Assembly (NCBI GenBank): GCA_963377175.1
Contig: CAUJNA010001434.1
Span: 1 to 64,000, forward strand
Length of the DNA: 64,000 nucleotides
Direction of reading: 5' to 3'
Source of the DNA: Effrenium voratum
Lineage: Eukaryota > Sar > Dinophyceae > Suessiales > Symbiodiniaceae
Part shown: one piece after another, positions 49,813 to 61,500 of the stretch
How positions within the stretch are numbered: position 1 is the first letter of the stretch
How the letters are laid out: each line of letters starts with the position of its first letter
Notes under the pieces: generated by a model
Told to the model about the DNA's origin: nothing
Seen by the model: only the letters and a program-made list of their open reading frames with translations
Databases searched by the model: none
Made by a program: the position numbers and the translations under genes

Positions 49813-49947
49813 CTGGCTCCAGCCTCAGGTGGTTCACCTCCACCGCCGCCTGTGCCTCCGTCCGCAGGAAGATACGGCTGGTAGCGTCCACCCAAACGAA
49901 GGCGCTCCGCGGGGCGATGCCCACGTTCCGCGCCAGGGTGAAGTGGC
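49813..49947 (-). CDS. Probable exon, kinesin C-terminal region
   Basis: Between a CCAG|GC acceptor and a CCAG|GCGAGC donor. Reads HFTLARNVGIAPRSAFVWVD then ATSRIFLRTEAQAAVEVNHL and RLEP, with very GC-rich third positions. Alternating hydrophobic strands suggest a beta-rich domain. An FHA domain would be expected here in a kinesin-3, but no diagnostic FHA residues are clear. Confidence 0.6.
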
Positions 49948-49965
49948 CTGGGCGGCTCTTCCGTG

Positions 49966-49966
49966 T

Positions 49967-49992
<26 letters not shown>
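49966..49992. repeat. Poly-T run
   Basis: 27 T residues just upstream (minus-strand sense) of the exon at 49813-49947. Read on the minus strand this is poly-A. Confidence 0.95.
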
Positions 49993-49998
<6 letters not shown>

Positions 49999-50394
49999 GC
50001 CCTTTTTAGGTTGGTTCCAAGGCAAACAAGAAAAGCTGACATCCTCAGTTTCACATGCCTTTGCCTTACTCCCCTGCAAATTAACACGGAACCAACAAAC
50101 CATCCTTCGTGGGAATCCTTCAAATTGTTATACTTTGGCTTGAGTACTCTAGCTCAACCTTACTCACCAAGGAGTGGATCAAAATCAACCTCCATGATGG
50201 GCCCGAGGTCGAACAAGAGCTATAATTTGTCCTGACCTTGTTGCTTGATGTTGTTTTCCGAGGCTCCCAGCAAAGGTCTTCAACCCCCGCAGTCTACTTT
50301 GCAACCACCTTCTTCAAGGTATTGGCTTTTTTGGGGTTCGAGTCTGCAAAACATCATCTGTCCACGGTACCCCCTTCCCTTCTTCCCCCCTTCC

Positions 50395-50500
50395 CCGCGG
50401 CCATCGGATCTCGCTGGGGGGCATTCCGGGGCATAGCCCAGGCAGTACTCGTAGCCCACCTCCGTGAGCGGGAAGAAGAGACGGCCTCGGCCCCCAACGC
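50395..50500 (-). CDS. Probable exon, kinesin C-terminal region
   Basis: The minus frame reads RLFFPLTEVGYEYCLGYAPE and CPP with GC-rich third positions. Acceptor candidates lie near 50490-50500 and a GC donor follows CCCCCA. The exact limits are uncertain. Not assigned to a domain. Confidence 0.5.
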
Positions 50501-51416
50501 TCAAAGCAAAGGGCCTAGGGATCCTTTCTGCCCAGAGGCTCCCGATTGATTTAGGGCCTTCAAACATCCTGGTTTGAGACCCCCAACCGCCTCTGGGCTG
50601 TCTAATGGAGGGGTCCGGTCTTCCATTGAAAGGTCAAGGAGCCTCTGGGTGGAAAACCCAGGGACAAGGCCTGGCTGTTGAAAAGAACCAGGGTTGAACA
50701 GAATTGGACATCAACCGAAAAAGACCTGTGGCAGGGAAAGATTGCCTGAGCTTGGCAGGGAATAGCTGGCCCTGTTCTTCCGACTGTTCTTTTTGGAAAG
50801 GTCAGGTTCTATCAGCGTCAAAGCGGCCATCTGAGGTCCCAAGTTTGAGGCGGTATTCTAGCTTGCTTCTAACGAGAGCCCCAAAAATAATACACATCTG
50901 ACGGATGAATAGGGGCTGTGCCATTTTAAGCAAGTTCTACGATTTTGCGGAAAACACAACCTGCAAAAGGAGTCTGCCAGGTTAAAATAGCCGGTTGAAA
51001 TGCACGCCACCTAACTTTTGGCTTTTGGCCAGTCAATACTAGCCCTTTTGCTTTGGTGACATGGCCTGTCAAGACCACGGACCTTGGCACATGGTCTCTA
51101 TCACGTGGGTGCTGATCGAAAATTGGGACCCATGAACACCTTCTATCCCCTCACACCCCACCCGAAACATAACGTGTTGATTTCCTGGTCCAGACTAGAA
51201 AAAACATAAAACATAGGTCATTAGAGAGATGCCAGAACATACGCGTAAATCTCAACATAAACAAATGGGCCAACATCCAAGTGGCTTGTTTCCTTTGGTA
51301 TTGCTTCCCCCTATTCTCCTTCAAGCATCAACCCCAAGAAACCAGATGCCTTTCCAACCCAGGAAGGAGCCGCATCTACCATCCACCACCACGAACCCCC
51401 CACCCCCGCACCTGCG

Positions 51417-51477
51417 CCCGGGTCGTCGGAGTAGCCAGCAAGGTGTGGGCACTCGGGGCGCTCCGCTTGGCTCTTGC
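51417..51477 (-). CDS. Possible exon, kinesin C-terminal region
   Basis: Acceptor GCCGAG|GC and donor CCCGG|GC give 61 or 60 bases. Two frames are open: ARAKRSAPSAHTLLATPTTR, and one containing PHLAGYSDDP. The first fits the phase of the previous candidate exon. The second resembles the start of kinesin-3 FHA domains. Unresolved. Confidence 0.4.
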
Positions 51478-51519
51478 CTCGGCGTGAGGGGACAATCCAA
51501 CAATCCAACAAACACCGGG

Positions 51520-51573
51520 GGGGGGGGGGGGGGGAAGAGGGCGTGCCCAACTCCACTTTTCCAGGCCCCACAA

Positions 51574-51633
<60 letters not shown>

Positions 51634-51640
51634 AGTAAAG
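51520..51640. repeat. Poly-G and AAAG microsatellites
   Basis: 51517-51534 is poly-G. 51574-51634 is a regular AAAG tetranucleotide array. Confidence 0.95.
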
Positions 51641-51766
51641 AAACAACATACGGAATTCTATTGATAACCCCCCTCCCCGAACCAAATCCTGAAAGTGCTC
51701 AAGCAAATCAAACTAGCATAATATCATTCCTCGGCCCGACTCCCCGTTCACCCCGACTCCCGGCGC

Positions 51767-51845
51767 CCAGCGGCGCTCCGAGGAGGACGAGCGCACGGTG
51801 TCCACCGAGCTGGGGGCGGCGTGCCGCAGGCGGCCCACGCGGAAC
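51767..51845 (-). CDS. Probable exon after the kinesin coiled coil
   Basis: Acceptor CTCAG|G and donor TGG|GC. Reads FRVGRLRHAAPSSVDTVRSS and SSERRW, with every third position G or C. Basic and Ser-rich linker-like sequence. Its entry phase does not match the end of exon 13 (52423), so one exon between them is probably missed. Confidence 0.6.
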
Positions 51846-52323
51846 CTGAGCCGCTGGAAAATCGGGTTTCCCCATAGGTGTCCTTCTTGGGAAAATCGAT
51901 GGACCTGGTAGTTCATTGAACCACCACGTAAACCAGGAATCGCCCTCTATTTTTCAACCAAATCAACCAAACAGGACACCTATGGGTTCCCCCCTTCCGT
52001 CTCGCCATGGCCTAGGCCTCTGTCCATAGCCATGGCCACAGAGACCTGACCGACCCTGTAGCTTTTCGCCGGGGAAAAAAGCCAAACCCGAGCAGCGAGG
52101 AGCAGGATCACTCTTAGGCAATGGGCCGCTCCTGCGCCACCCAGGGCTGACATAACGGTTTTTTGACCTATGATTTTGAGGTTCATCACCCCGATTTTCT
52201 CCCTATGGCAATATAAGTGGCTACTGTGCATGATTACACACATTATTGTCCTATGATCGAACCAAATAGAGTTTAGAGAACTATATACGTATAACTCTAA
52301 AACAAGCCCTGAAAGGGTTGCTC

Positions 52324-52384
52324 CCCACCCCCCACCCCCCACCCCCCACCCCCCACACCCCCCACCCCCCACCCCCCACCCCCG
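52324..52384. repeat. CCCCCCA heptanucleotide array
   Basis: About eight units of CCCCCCA. It lies in the intron following exon 13 of the kinesin gene. Confidence 0.95.
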
Positions 52385-52422
52385 GTATGAGGTGCTCAAC
52401 ATGCTCAGTCGAGGCGCTTGGC

Positions 52423-52521
52423 CTCCGTGAGGCGCCGCAGCGCGGAATTCCGCTGCTCGCGGAGCTGCTCGTTCTCCTCGATCTTCTGCTGCCAGCTCTC
52501 CCGGTACCTCAGCTCAAACTC
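52423..52521 (-). CDS. Kinesin exon 13: helical segment
   Basis: 99 nt, phase 0. EFELRYRESWQQKIEENEQL then REQRNSALRRLTE. The 'ESW..K......R..R...L' pattern resembles the segment between neck and FHA domain of kinesin-3 motors. Acceptor GCAAG|G. Donor GAG|GC. Confidence 0.82.
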
Positions 52522-55500
52522 CTTGCCGAAGGGAGCGGACGAATCCCTGGTTTTCCCCCCGTGGCCACCGTTTCTACGGGAAATCCGGGGTGGCCACTCT
52601 GCAAAACATTTTGGAGCAGGGATACCAACCCCCCCGGGTTCAGCATTTCTCCATGTGATTGGGAAATCTATGGAAACCCACTCTGCATCACTTTGGAGCA
52701 GGGATACCTAACCCCCGGTCCAGCTGACGTTAGGGTTGCCAGCAACCATCTGAGTAGTGTTTTGTATTCCCTTCTAATTCATATGAAATTATTCAACCTT
52801 CCGCCGACCCTATACATATGTAATGGAGTCCGCCAAAACCAGGATGCCCACCAAATGAGTAGCTTCTTTGTTGCTCTTCCATTTTTCATGGAGGAGCAAC
52901 AAAAAGCTACTCATCTGCTCGGCACTCTCTGGTTTTGTGGCCGCCCGGGGCCCCCGGCTTCTCGAGCATTCCATTGGCCACCTCCAGCTGGCTGCTCAGC
53001 TCCGCCGAGCTGTCCGACGAAAGCTTTACCCGCAGCTCTGACAGCTCCGCCTGAGCTCCGCTTCCAAACGGGGAGGAACTCCCCCTTTCTTTTTTTATCG
53101 CCCCAAGCACTTGAGTGCCGGCTACAACCTGGAGTCATGATCCTTTCAGCATGACTGCTTGTACTCACAACTATGAGGTATTCACTCCCTGTTTTGAGAC
53201 CACTAGAGGCTAGAGGTGGGCACACTTGTTGCGGTCTGCTTCAGAAGACGGCGAACATGAAACCAACTATCGAATCTACTTGTGACACTTGGGTAAGGTC
53301 CAAAAGGTCCGGTCATCATGCTTCCGGCTGGATTGGGCCATGCCAATGAATCTCGATTGATGAAACATCCTGTGTATCTCTGTTTCACTTGGGCTGCTCA
53401 AGATGGAGGGTTGACCAGTCTGACCAATCCTAGTCCAAATTCTGAAAGAAACCAATCAAGGGAACCACGTTCGTTATTCATGGAAGGATGAGGATTGACT
53501 GAACACTTCATTCAAACGAGGGTTGTTGCAACTGATGTTCGGAATACCTCCGAGAGATCTACTCTTCCACCCTGGCCAACACTGCCTCAGCTTTGCCCTC
53601 TCACCAAACCAACTATGGTTGGTTTTGTTCCTGTCGGAAAATTCGTGAGGAACTATGAGCCAGCATAATCAATGGAAGGTACATTCAGCATGCGTTTGGT
53701 GACTTCCCACGAGAATGGGGCCACACTTGGGGCCAGCGGTTCGCCTGAAGGCCGCTGATCAGGGAGTCCTTGTCCACGCACAGCGCCGGGCGCGCTTCCA
53801 CTTTCACCTCGTTTTGCCCCAAAACGGGGGGAAGAAGACACCCTCCTGGTCGGGCCTTTTGACAAACATCCCCAGTTCTTGGCAAAACTCACCGTTCTTG
53901 GCGTGTAAAGCTGGTTGGGCTTCTGTGAACATTGTCGCTGGTTTGACCGACTTTTGCACTTCCAACGGCTTAATCAGCGGGGTTCCCCTGGAAGAAAGAG
54001 CTCCACATTGTGGGGGTTCTATATTCCCTCCAGACTAGCAACAAAAACCAGAACTTTAGCAGGACGCCTATCTTGGTTGACCCCCGTTTCGGGTTCCTTC
54101 CATTACTTTGAGCCCCCATTTTCCTACCCTTCCCGTCCCGACCACGTTTCTCCGCATTTGGGTCCGAGCCGCGTGCTTCAAGGAGGCGGCGAAGTGGAGG
54201 GTGGTGATGGTCTCGTCGGCGTTGGCTCTGGCCGGGCTCAACGTGCAAATCACCGAGGTCTTGGAGTTCCCGCTAAGGGCCTTCGCCTCAGGACCCAGCC
54301 CCTCCCCCACATCAGCCTCAGGAAAGTGCGAGGGTTCTGGGGGTACCTTCCCCATTCTTTCCAGGGATCCCTCTTTTCAGGAAACCATCAAAATCCAGGG
54401 GAAACGCGCCGGTTATTGAAAAGAACAATGGTTGAAAAGAATGGGGGATCAACCCAGAAGGGTGGACAATTCGCTGGCTATCATCAAAATGATCCGCTAG
54501 AGTGTCAAGTGCCTGAAAGTGAGGCCCCGAAAAATGTCGTGGACATAGATGCCCCCTTACGTTTCCAACACAGGGTCTCCCATTGAAACACATCCATATG
54601 GGGCCCCTTTCTGCCATACCAACATGATATTCCAATCCCCATGCACACATCATTTCAAAGGTCCCTCACAGAAAATGGCACCTTGAAACCAAGTCGAGTT
54701 GCCAGGAGCAAGGTCAGCTTCGAGTTTCGGAACCTCGCCATGGTCGCATCACTGGCCTTGCCTCTCACGTCCTCTTCGATGGGCCGAGGCTCGTTTAACT
54801 TCTTCCTCGGATGTCAAAGTGTGATCCAAAGGCTAAAGCGAACAACAAGTGCAAGAAACACCACCATTTCACCAGCAAAGGGAAGATCACCCTTGTGAGC
54901 CCATTACTAAGCATGGGTGTGCCTTTCCCCTGCGAAAGGATCAGTCATCTACTGAAGGGTCAAGCTGACTTCCTCAGTGGATTCGCAAACAGAAAGAGAG
55001 TTCAAACTGTTTGCTTGCTATCCATATCACCTTGCCAAAGGGTATGATGTCGGATAGGCATTAGCAAATAGGGAGGGGCAGTTCAGAAAAGCTTCGGTTG
55101 GGAAAATAATAATTGAAAAAACAAACATTACCTACCCGTCTAACATTAGAAAAAACAAGTTCCGAGCCCTGGCAATACTGATAATAACGAACCACTGTCA
55201 AGACTAAAACACTGCAAAGTAATACTAAACCAATACTAAGTTAAGCCAAGCTGAGCCAGCAAAACCAACTGAGGCCCCAAACAGCCAAATTCGTTGTGAC
55301 ACCCTTTACAGCCGCACAAGCAAGTTTTTGAGCGGGTGGTACAGGGAAGCCCCGAAAAGTAAATAATCATGAATGTGTAAGGGGATGAAGTAGAGAAAAG
55401 GAACATGTCTGGGCGCGTACCGAGAAATATTAAACAACCGATTTTGAAGACTACTGAACCAGTACAAAGGAAAACAAAATCAATACTATGCCAATTCTAA

Positions 55501-58500
55501 ACAGTACGGGGCGAGCCCAAACGAATACCCAAATCAATTCTAAACCAGTACTAAGCAGCACTTGCTGAAAGACTCCTAAGTAGGCCCAACATTTGTTCTG
55601 AAATGTTCCCCTTTTCACCCTCCCTAATTTGTTTGAGGGGGGGAGGATTTACTCATCACCCAACATTAAAGTTCAGGAGGCAGTCAGCAATGGTCACTTC
55701 AGGCCATGGGCATTTGCAGTCCTAGCGTCAAGGTCTTATCCGCGCAGCTGGATCTGCGACTGCCGGCCTCGGACCCCTTGAGGTCCACGTCCAGGCTGTT
55801 CAGCCGCGACCTACGCCTGGAGTTCCGCTTAAGGTGAGGGTCTTGCCCAAGTGTCATGTTGACCCCTGATCCATATGTCAAAATTGTGCCACACGGCCTT
55901 CCTTTTGGCTTCCCTTGAAAACAACCTGGAAAGAGCAACTACCGAGCCCAAAGAAAACACTCGAAACTTGAAAGCCTTCCAAAACCGGCGACAAACTCTG
56001 CAAAGGAAGCCCTTCAAACCCACCAACCTTCAAACAAGTTCACCCACATGGGGTGTTGTCCAAAATACGGACTCTTCTTTAAACCTGGTGCCGCCTTGTG
56101 CCGCCTTTTAAAGGGGATACCAAAAAGGGCCCCGACTTTTGACACCCCAATACCTGGCTGCCGCCCGGGTTCCCCGAGAACCTCGTCTCTCGCCGCGCCT
56201 GGCGGTGCTGGGCCTCTCGCCCAGGGCGTGGATGCACTGCGACAGCCACATGAGACTCCGGTTGATGAACCCCAGCTCCACCAGCCGGTCCCCCGACACC
56301 TCGCGCAGTCGCGGTCGCAGCCGCAGGCGCGCGAAAAAGGGAGGAGGAGTAACGTGAAGGGGGAAAGAAGGGATCCAAGGCATGCGGGGTATCCAATGGA
56401 GGTGCAGGCGAAATGGTTTGTGGCTTCGTCTGGCTTGTGATTTCATGGTTTGATTTGGCTTGAGCATTGCTAATATCCCAAACTCAGTTGGCTTATGGGG
56501 CGAAAGATTTGTTTTTGTTCAGATTCATCCGGTTTGTGCGGTTTGGGCAAGCAAAGCTTGGCCTCAAAGCAGTGATTCAGTTTCTCACCATGTTCAAACC
56601 TCACTTCTGCGGCTTGGTGCTGCTAGCATATTTAATACTAGCAAGTCCACTGGGCGTGGTTCACATGTTCTCCAAACTTTGGTTCCTGAATGGATTGCCA
56701 AGCTGGTGGAGCACTCCACTTGAAAACAGCTAGCCATGCCCATGCAACATTTGGCGCTGAGCACTATCCTATTCTGATCTTGTCAAGTTGCATGTTCTAA
56801 CGGTGTCCTCTTAGGCCGGGCTTGGCGTCCTATCAAGCCACGCCGACTCGGCCCTTTTTCCAATGGATGCGGGTGAGTTCCATTCAAAGAGGCGGCCTTT
56901 GCGGTTCCAGCCTTGGATGTGGAGTATTGCGGAAACGGAAAAACTCGCAGGGGTGCGCTCCGAGAAAGTACGGCCAGCATGTATCAGGGCTTACGGCGAA
57001 CCCGCAGGCTTAAGGCCTTCCTGAAGGCCCTTCCTGTCGTAACTGAGGTTCCTTCCACTACGTACTTATCTGGAAGCCTCTCCCGCCAAACAACATGGTC
57101 TGTCACGCGTAGAATTCCAGTCGAATCCCTCCCCTCCGGTTGCCCCAATCTATGTTGGCGGCAGCATTATGCTTTCTCCTTGCGCATCGCCCCAGCAAGC
57201 GGAGACTCGCGTGGAAATTTAGTGGCTCGCCCCCTGCCCCCCAATCTCGATCCCAAATTACTGCGGATTTGACGAGTTCACTGGGGTCCCAGAAAAAAAA
57301 AATCTACCACAAAGAACAAAGGGACCTCTGCAAGTGGACTCTTCCGCCTTGGTGGTGCGCTCGTTCTCCCGGCCAGCCAAATCCACGAAGAAGACCTGAG
57401 GCAAAACTGAAGGACATTAGTTCGCTCCGCTACCCCACCCGAATCCTGGATCCCGAATCCCTGGCAACTGAACTCACTCCACTCACTCCCCGAGTTGATT
57501 GATTGACATTGATTGGCCAAGAACGTAGCCACACTTCTTCTTTGCCACTGAAATCTTCCCCAACAGTTTGATCTCGCGCCTCGGAGGTCATCACGGAGTT
57601 GTCGTCGCGGCCGTGGCTCTCGAGGCTCAGCTTGTAGACCCCGTGGCCCCGGGAGCTGTTGGGGTTCATGGCTGTGGGGGCCATGGTCTGCCGCCCCCGC
57701 GCCTGACACCCAAAAAAAAGCCAGGGCCCCTTTGGTCAGAACACAAAACGGCTGGTCTTAGGACTTCCAGACCCCCCCCCCTTCAGGTGCCATGGGTGGT
57801 AGGCTAAGCCTGCATCATCTTAGGCAACCCTAAGCATGCAGCCGCCTCGACCAAGTATGGGTCGAAATGCTTTCAACTAGCCCAATTGCCCTGTTGACTT
57901 TTGTGCATCTTAGTACTTCACCCACATGACACGAGACATAGGGAGCCTTCAACATAGGTCGTTCTGCCCTCCCCTCGTAGGTGCGGACATGAGGCCTAAT
58001 AAAACCTCATAAGGCCTCACCGGTTGGATCTCTCATTTTGTAGGGGCGGTGTGAGTTTTATTTTCCAAAAATGGCCAACATTATCCCTGCCGCCCGGGGA
58101 CAAAGGTCCCTGAATTCCGTGCTTCCCGTCTTCTCCTTCCGGACCTGTTGGTGCAACTTGGATGCTCACTCTTCAGCGGTGCCAGGCGGGAAGCGCCAAG
58201 CAAGTCAGGCACTGTTTGCGGACACGGGGGAATCGAGCCTGCCACACTGCAGAGCAACCTCCTGCCCCACAAAACTCAGGATGGCTGAGCATGGCTTAAG
58301 TAGCAGAACTTCAGCAGTGCTTTTGTGAAGAGGCGCTCAAAGCAGGACCACACATAGGTTCGTTGTAAAAATTACATGCTAAACCTGAAGAATCCATGTC
58401 TAACCGCAAACGATTTCAGCCACGACCAATTTCATGTACTTCACCCAGGGTCAAGGAAAAAAGGGGCACCCCCTGTTTGTGTTGGTTAAGTAAAACATAG

Positions 58501-61500
58501 ACAAAAACAACACCGGAAACCAAAAAACAATATATTGGTATAGAAGGCCTGAATAACAAGAATAGCCTCGTTTGGTTGGTTAAGTGCAAACAGAAACCAA
58601 AGGAAACCATCACTGACTCAACGACTTTGACCGCCTTTAGCTCGCTCTTTGGCCCCGTTCCCACCTCCTCGATGAGCTGAAGACATGCCTCCAGCGATGG
58701 CACCGGGAGGTCTGCCACGTGCTTCAGGTAGACTCCCAGCTTCGGGTGGACGTGGACCTCTCGTGACGGATCAATCCACGGATCAATCCACTCAAATGAG
58801 CACGTCCGGAGTACGAATCCCCTCTGAGGTTTGTTGCCGGGGTGTATCAACCTGGTTGAGCGACCAGCCAAACCCAAAGGGTCCCTTGGTACCTAAGGTA
58901 CTTCGACCCATGTTGATGCAAGTACGGTCAAAAGGAAAGAAAGGGATGAGCCTCATCGTGTGCGCCACATGGTCATTACATGTGACAATGTGGAAGCCAT
59001 GTTGACCCAGTTTGAGCCACCTAAGCACGTTGTGTGGAAGAAAGTGGTAGCACAACGTGAGGCAAAGATCATCACAGCGCTTCCACCACTCCCTGGCAAA
59101 CAAACAAAACATCTCCAGGAAGCGATTTCAACATGTCAAGTACATGGATTGAAAGCTAAAGCTGCAGTCTGAATCGATAGCCGGGATATCCCGACAAGTC
59201 CAGGGCCATCACCTGAACTCTTCGTGATAGTTTGAAAAAAAAAATGCAGCACCAAGATGCTATTGGCTCTACGGAACCCTCCCTCTTTTAGTCTATGTTC
59301 TCAAGGAAATCGCTATGAAACTTACATAGCCAGCCCAAATGAGAACTCATTGCTTCAAGGCATTCAATAGATGGGACAAACGCCCCAAAACAGAGCAAGA
59401 GGAGTAAACCTACCAGAGAACAGCAAAAGGGGCAAAGCTCGCCAGAAAACAAGGAAAGAGACACAACACCTACAAAAAAGAGGAAGGAGGAGGGACCCAC
59501 CCCAACCGACCTGCTCAAATGCCTTTCCAGAAAAAGTTCAAACTGTTGCGGAATGATGCAGACTTCTACCCACGTCAAGTTTTTCAAGTTTGCTCGCCAA
59601 ATAGCTACGTACCAAAGAAAAGATGAAGGGGATGGTTAACTCAACCCAAAGCGGGGGCCGTTCCTTCCATAGTTCTCTCTGGCCCCATGAGTTTACCATC
59701 AAAGTCACCCTCAAGTGGCAAGTTCACCCAACCTCTAGCTTCTGACTTTGACACCTTGTGGGACTTTCCCACTTCTGAGATACCAACGCAAGGCCGTCCA
59801 AATCACAAGTCCTCTTTTGAAAAAGGTTTCCTGGCACACAAGCGGGAAGCAACCCCTCATTCCCACAACCCTGGTCAACAAACGACTAATCCTCCATTTG
59901 GCTGGTGTCGCAAACTAGGTCCTCCAGTAGAGAGGCTAGAATAAAGGTACCCTTTTGTCTGTAGTCTATTTTAGTACGGGAACCCTCCCCAAAAACGGGT
60001 AAAAAGGGCACTACTGGGGGACCTCGCAGAAGTCAACCCCTTCCCACCCTGGTCTCATGACTTCTCGAGACGTCTCCGGCCTCTGGGCTCGAGCAGCAGC
60101 CCTCCGTTAGCAGGTCCCTCACGCGCTCATTGTGGACCTCCACGATCTGCAGCCGACATTGGACCTCCGACTGCGCGCTCAGCACCGCCACCTGCGTGGA
60201 AGCCTTCTGGCCAAACATTAATGTTCATGTTTTTGCAATCAATAACAGTCATGGTGATTGTAATACAAATGGGCTATATACGGATTAATCAAAATAATAC
60301 AAAAAAAAACCATGGCTCTGAGAGCTGGAGAAGCCAGAACTCTCAGTCAGGAATCACCCCAAAAGAATCCACAAATCATGCATCCAAATCGTTTGCTAGA
60401 GGCCCAGTGGATGTGGGAGCAGGCAGGCAAACGTGTCCTTTCAATCCAATTTCAGTTTGGTTGAAAGCACATGAATTCCACTGGCCACTCATTTTGCAGC
60501 TCCATCTATATTCCAGAAGACAACTAGAGGGGCTTGTCAAACTTTGTAGGGGTTACCTCTGAAACCTACGCCTTTCAGAGCGGCCGCCACATGAGGGGGA
60601 TTCCTGACTACCATTGTCAAAGCCAACCCCTGGTTGAGGAACAAACTCCAGCCACAACTGACAAGCGTTTCAGTGGTAATTGGTGGAGGTGGCTTGTGTT
60701 TCTAGACCAGTTGAAACATTCCGTTCAGGCCTGAATGAAACACATTCTCCCAAACCATGTTGCAACCGGTGTGGAACAGGGATAGTTTGTAGTGTGTCAA
60801 TCTACACAACGCGCAACATGCCCATTAGCCGTCAGTCAAACTAGGTTGTGAACATGACATGATTAGAGTTAGGCCCAGTTATAGAATGTATATTTTATTG
60901 GTTGCTTCACTTTGAGTCACTGCTAAAATGTAAAATGTATCCTAAGTCTACCCCAGATGAAAAGACGAAGCCAACAGTGGGCTATCCCCAGTTTAGGCAG
61001 GGCATGGGAAAACCCTGCCTTTGAAACAGGTCCTCCACCCTCTCAGAGTGATGGAATAACCCCAGGACGTCCCAGATGTCGACATGGCTGTAGCTCCAAG
61101 ACATGTACCAAAACGGCCCCTTGGTAAATGGTAGCCCTAGCTCCTTATTTTTCAGCAGCCACATCCGCTCCGCTTTCCCGTCCGCCCCCCACCCCTGCCC
61201 TTCTCACACGCCGCAACAGGCTGACCTTCTCAGGGCCCCTGGGCCTCGCTTTTTAACTGGCCTCGAAGGTCCAAGAGCCACACATGACAACATACTCACA
61301 GCTGTGTATATATATATATGGGTGTGGCTCAAGAATAAGGAGCGTCCATTTACCAAGGGGGCCCATTTTGGTGCATTTATTTGAGCCGCAGCCATATACA
61401 CGTATATTTTGAGGTGATTGTGTTGGGTTGGTAGATTCTTGAGGAAACTCAAAAAGACACGAAGACTGTTTTGTGCGTATGTGTTGAGACAAACCCCACA

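Noticed and set aside
51417..51477. PHLAGYSDDP as proof of a kinesin-3 FHA domain
   Set aside because: The frame competes with another that fits the exon phase better. A ten-residue similarity is not enough.
61320..61345. 'tgtggctcaag' as a relic dinoflagellate spliced leader
   Set aside because: Only about 10 bases agree with the known 22-nt leader, and the phrase belongs to the family-C dispersed repeat.
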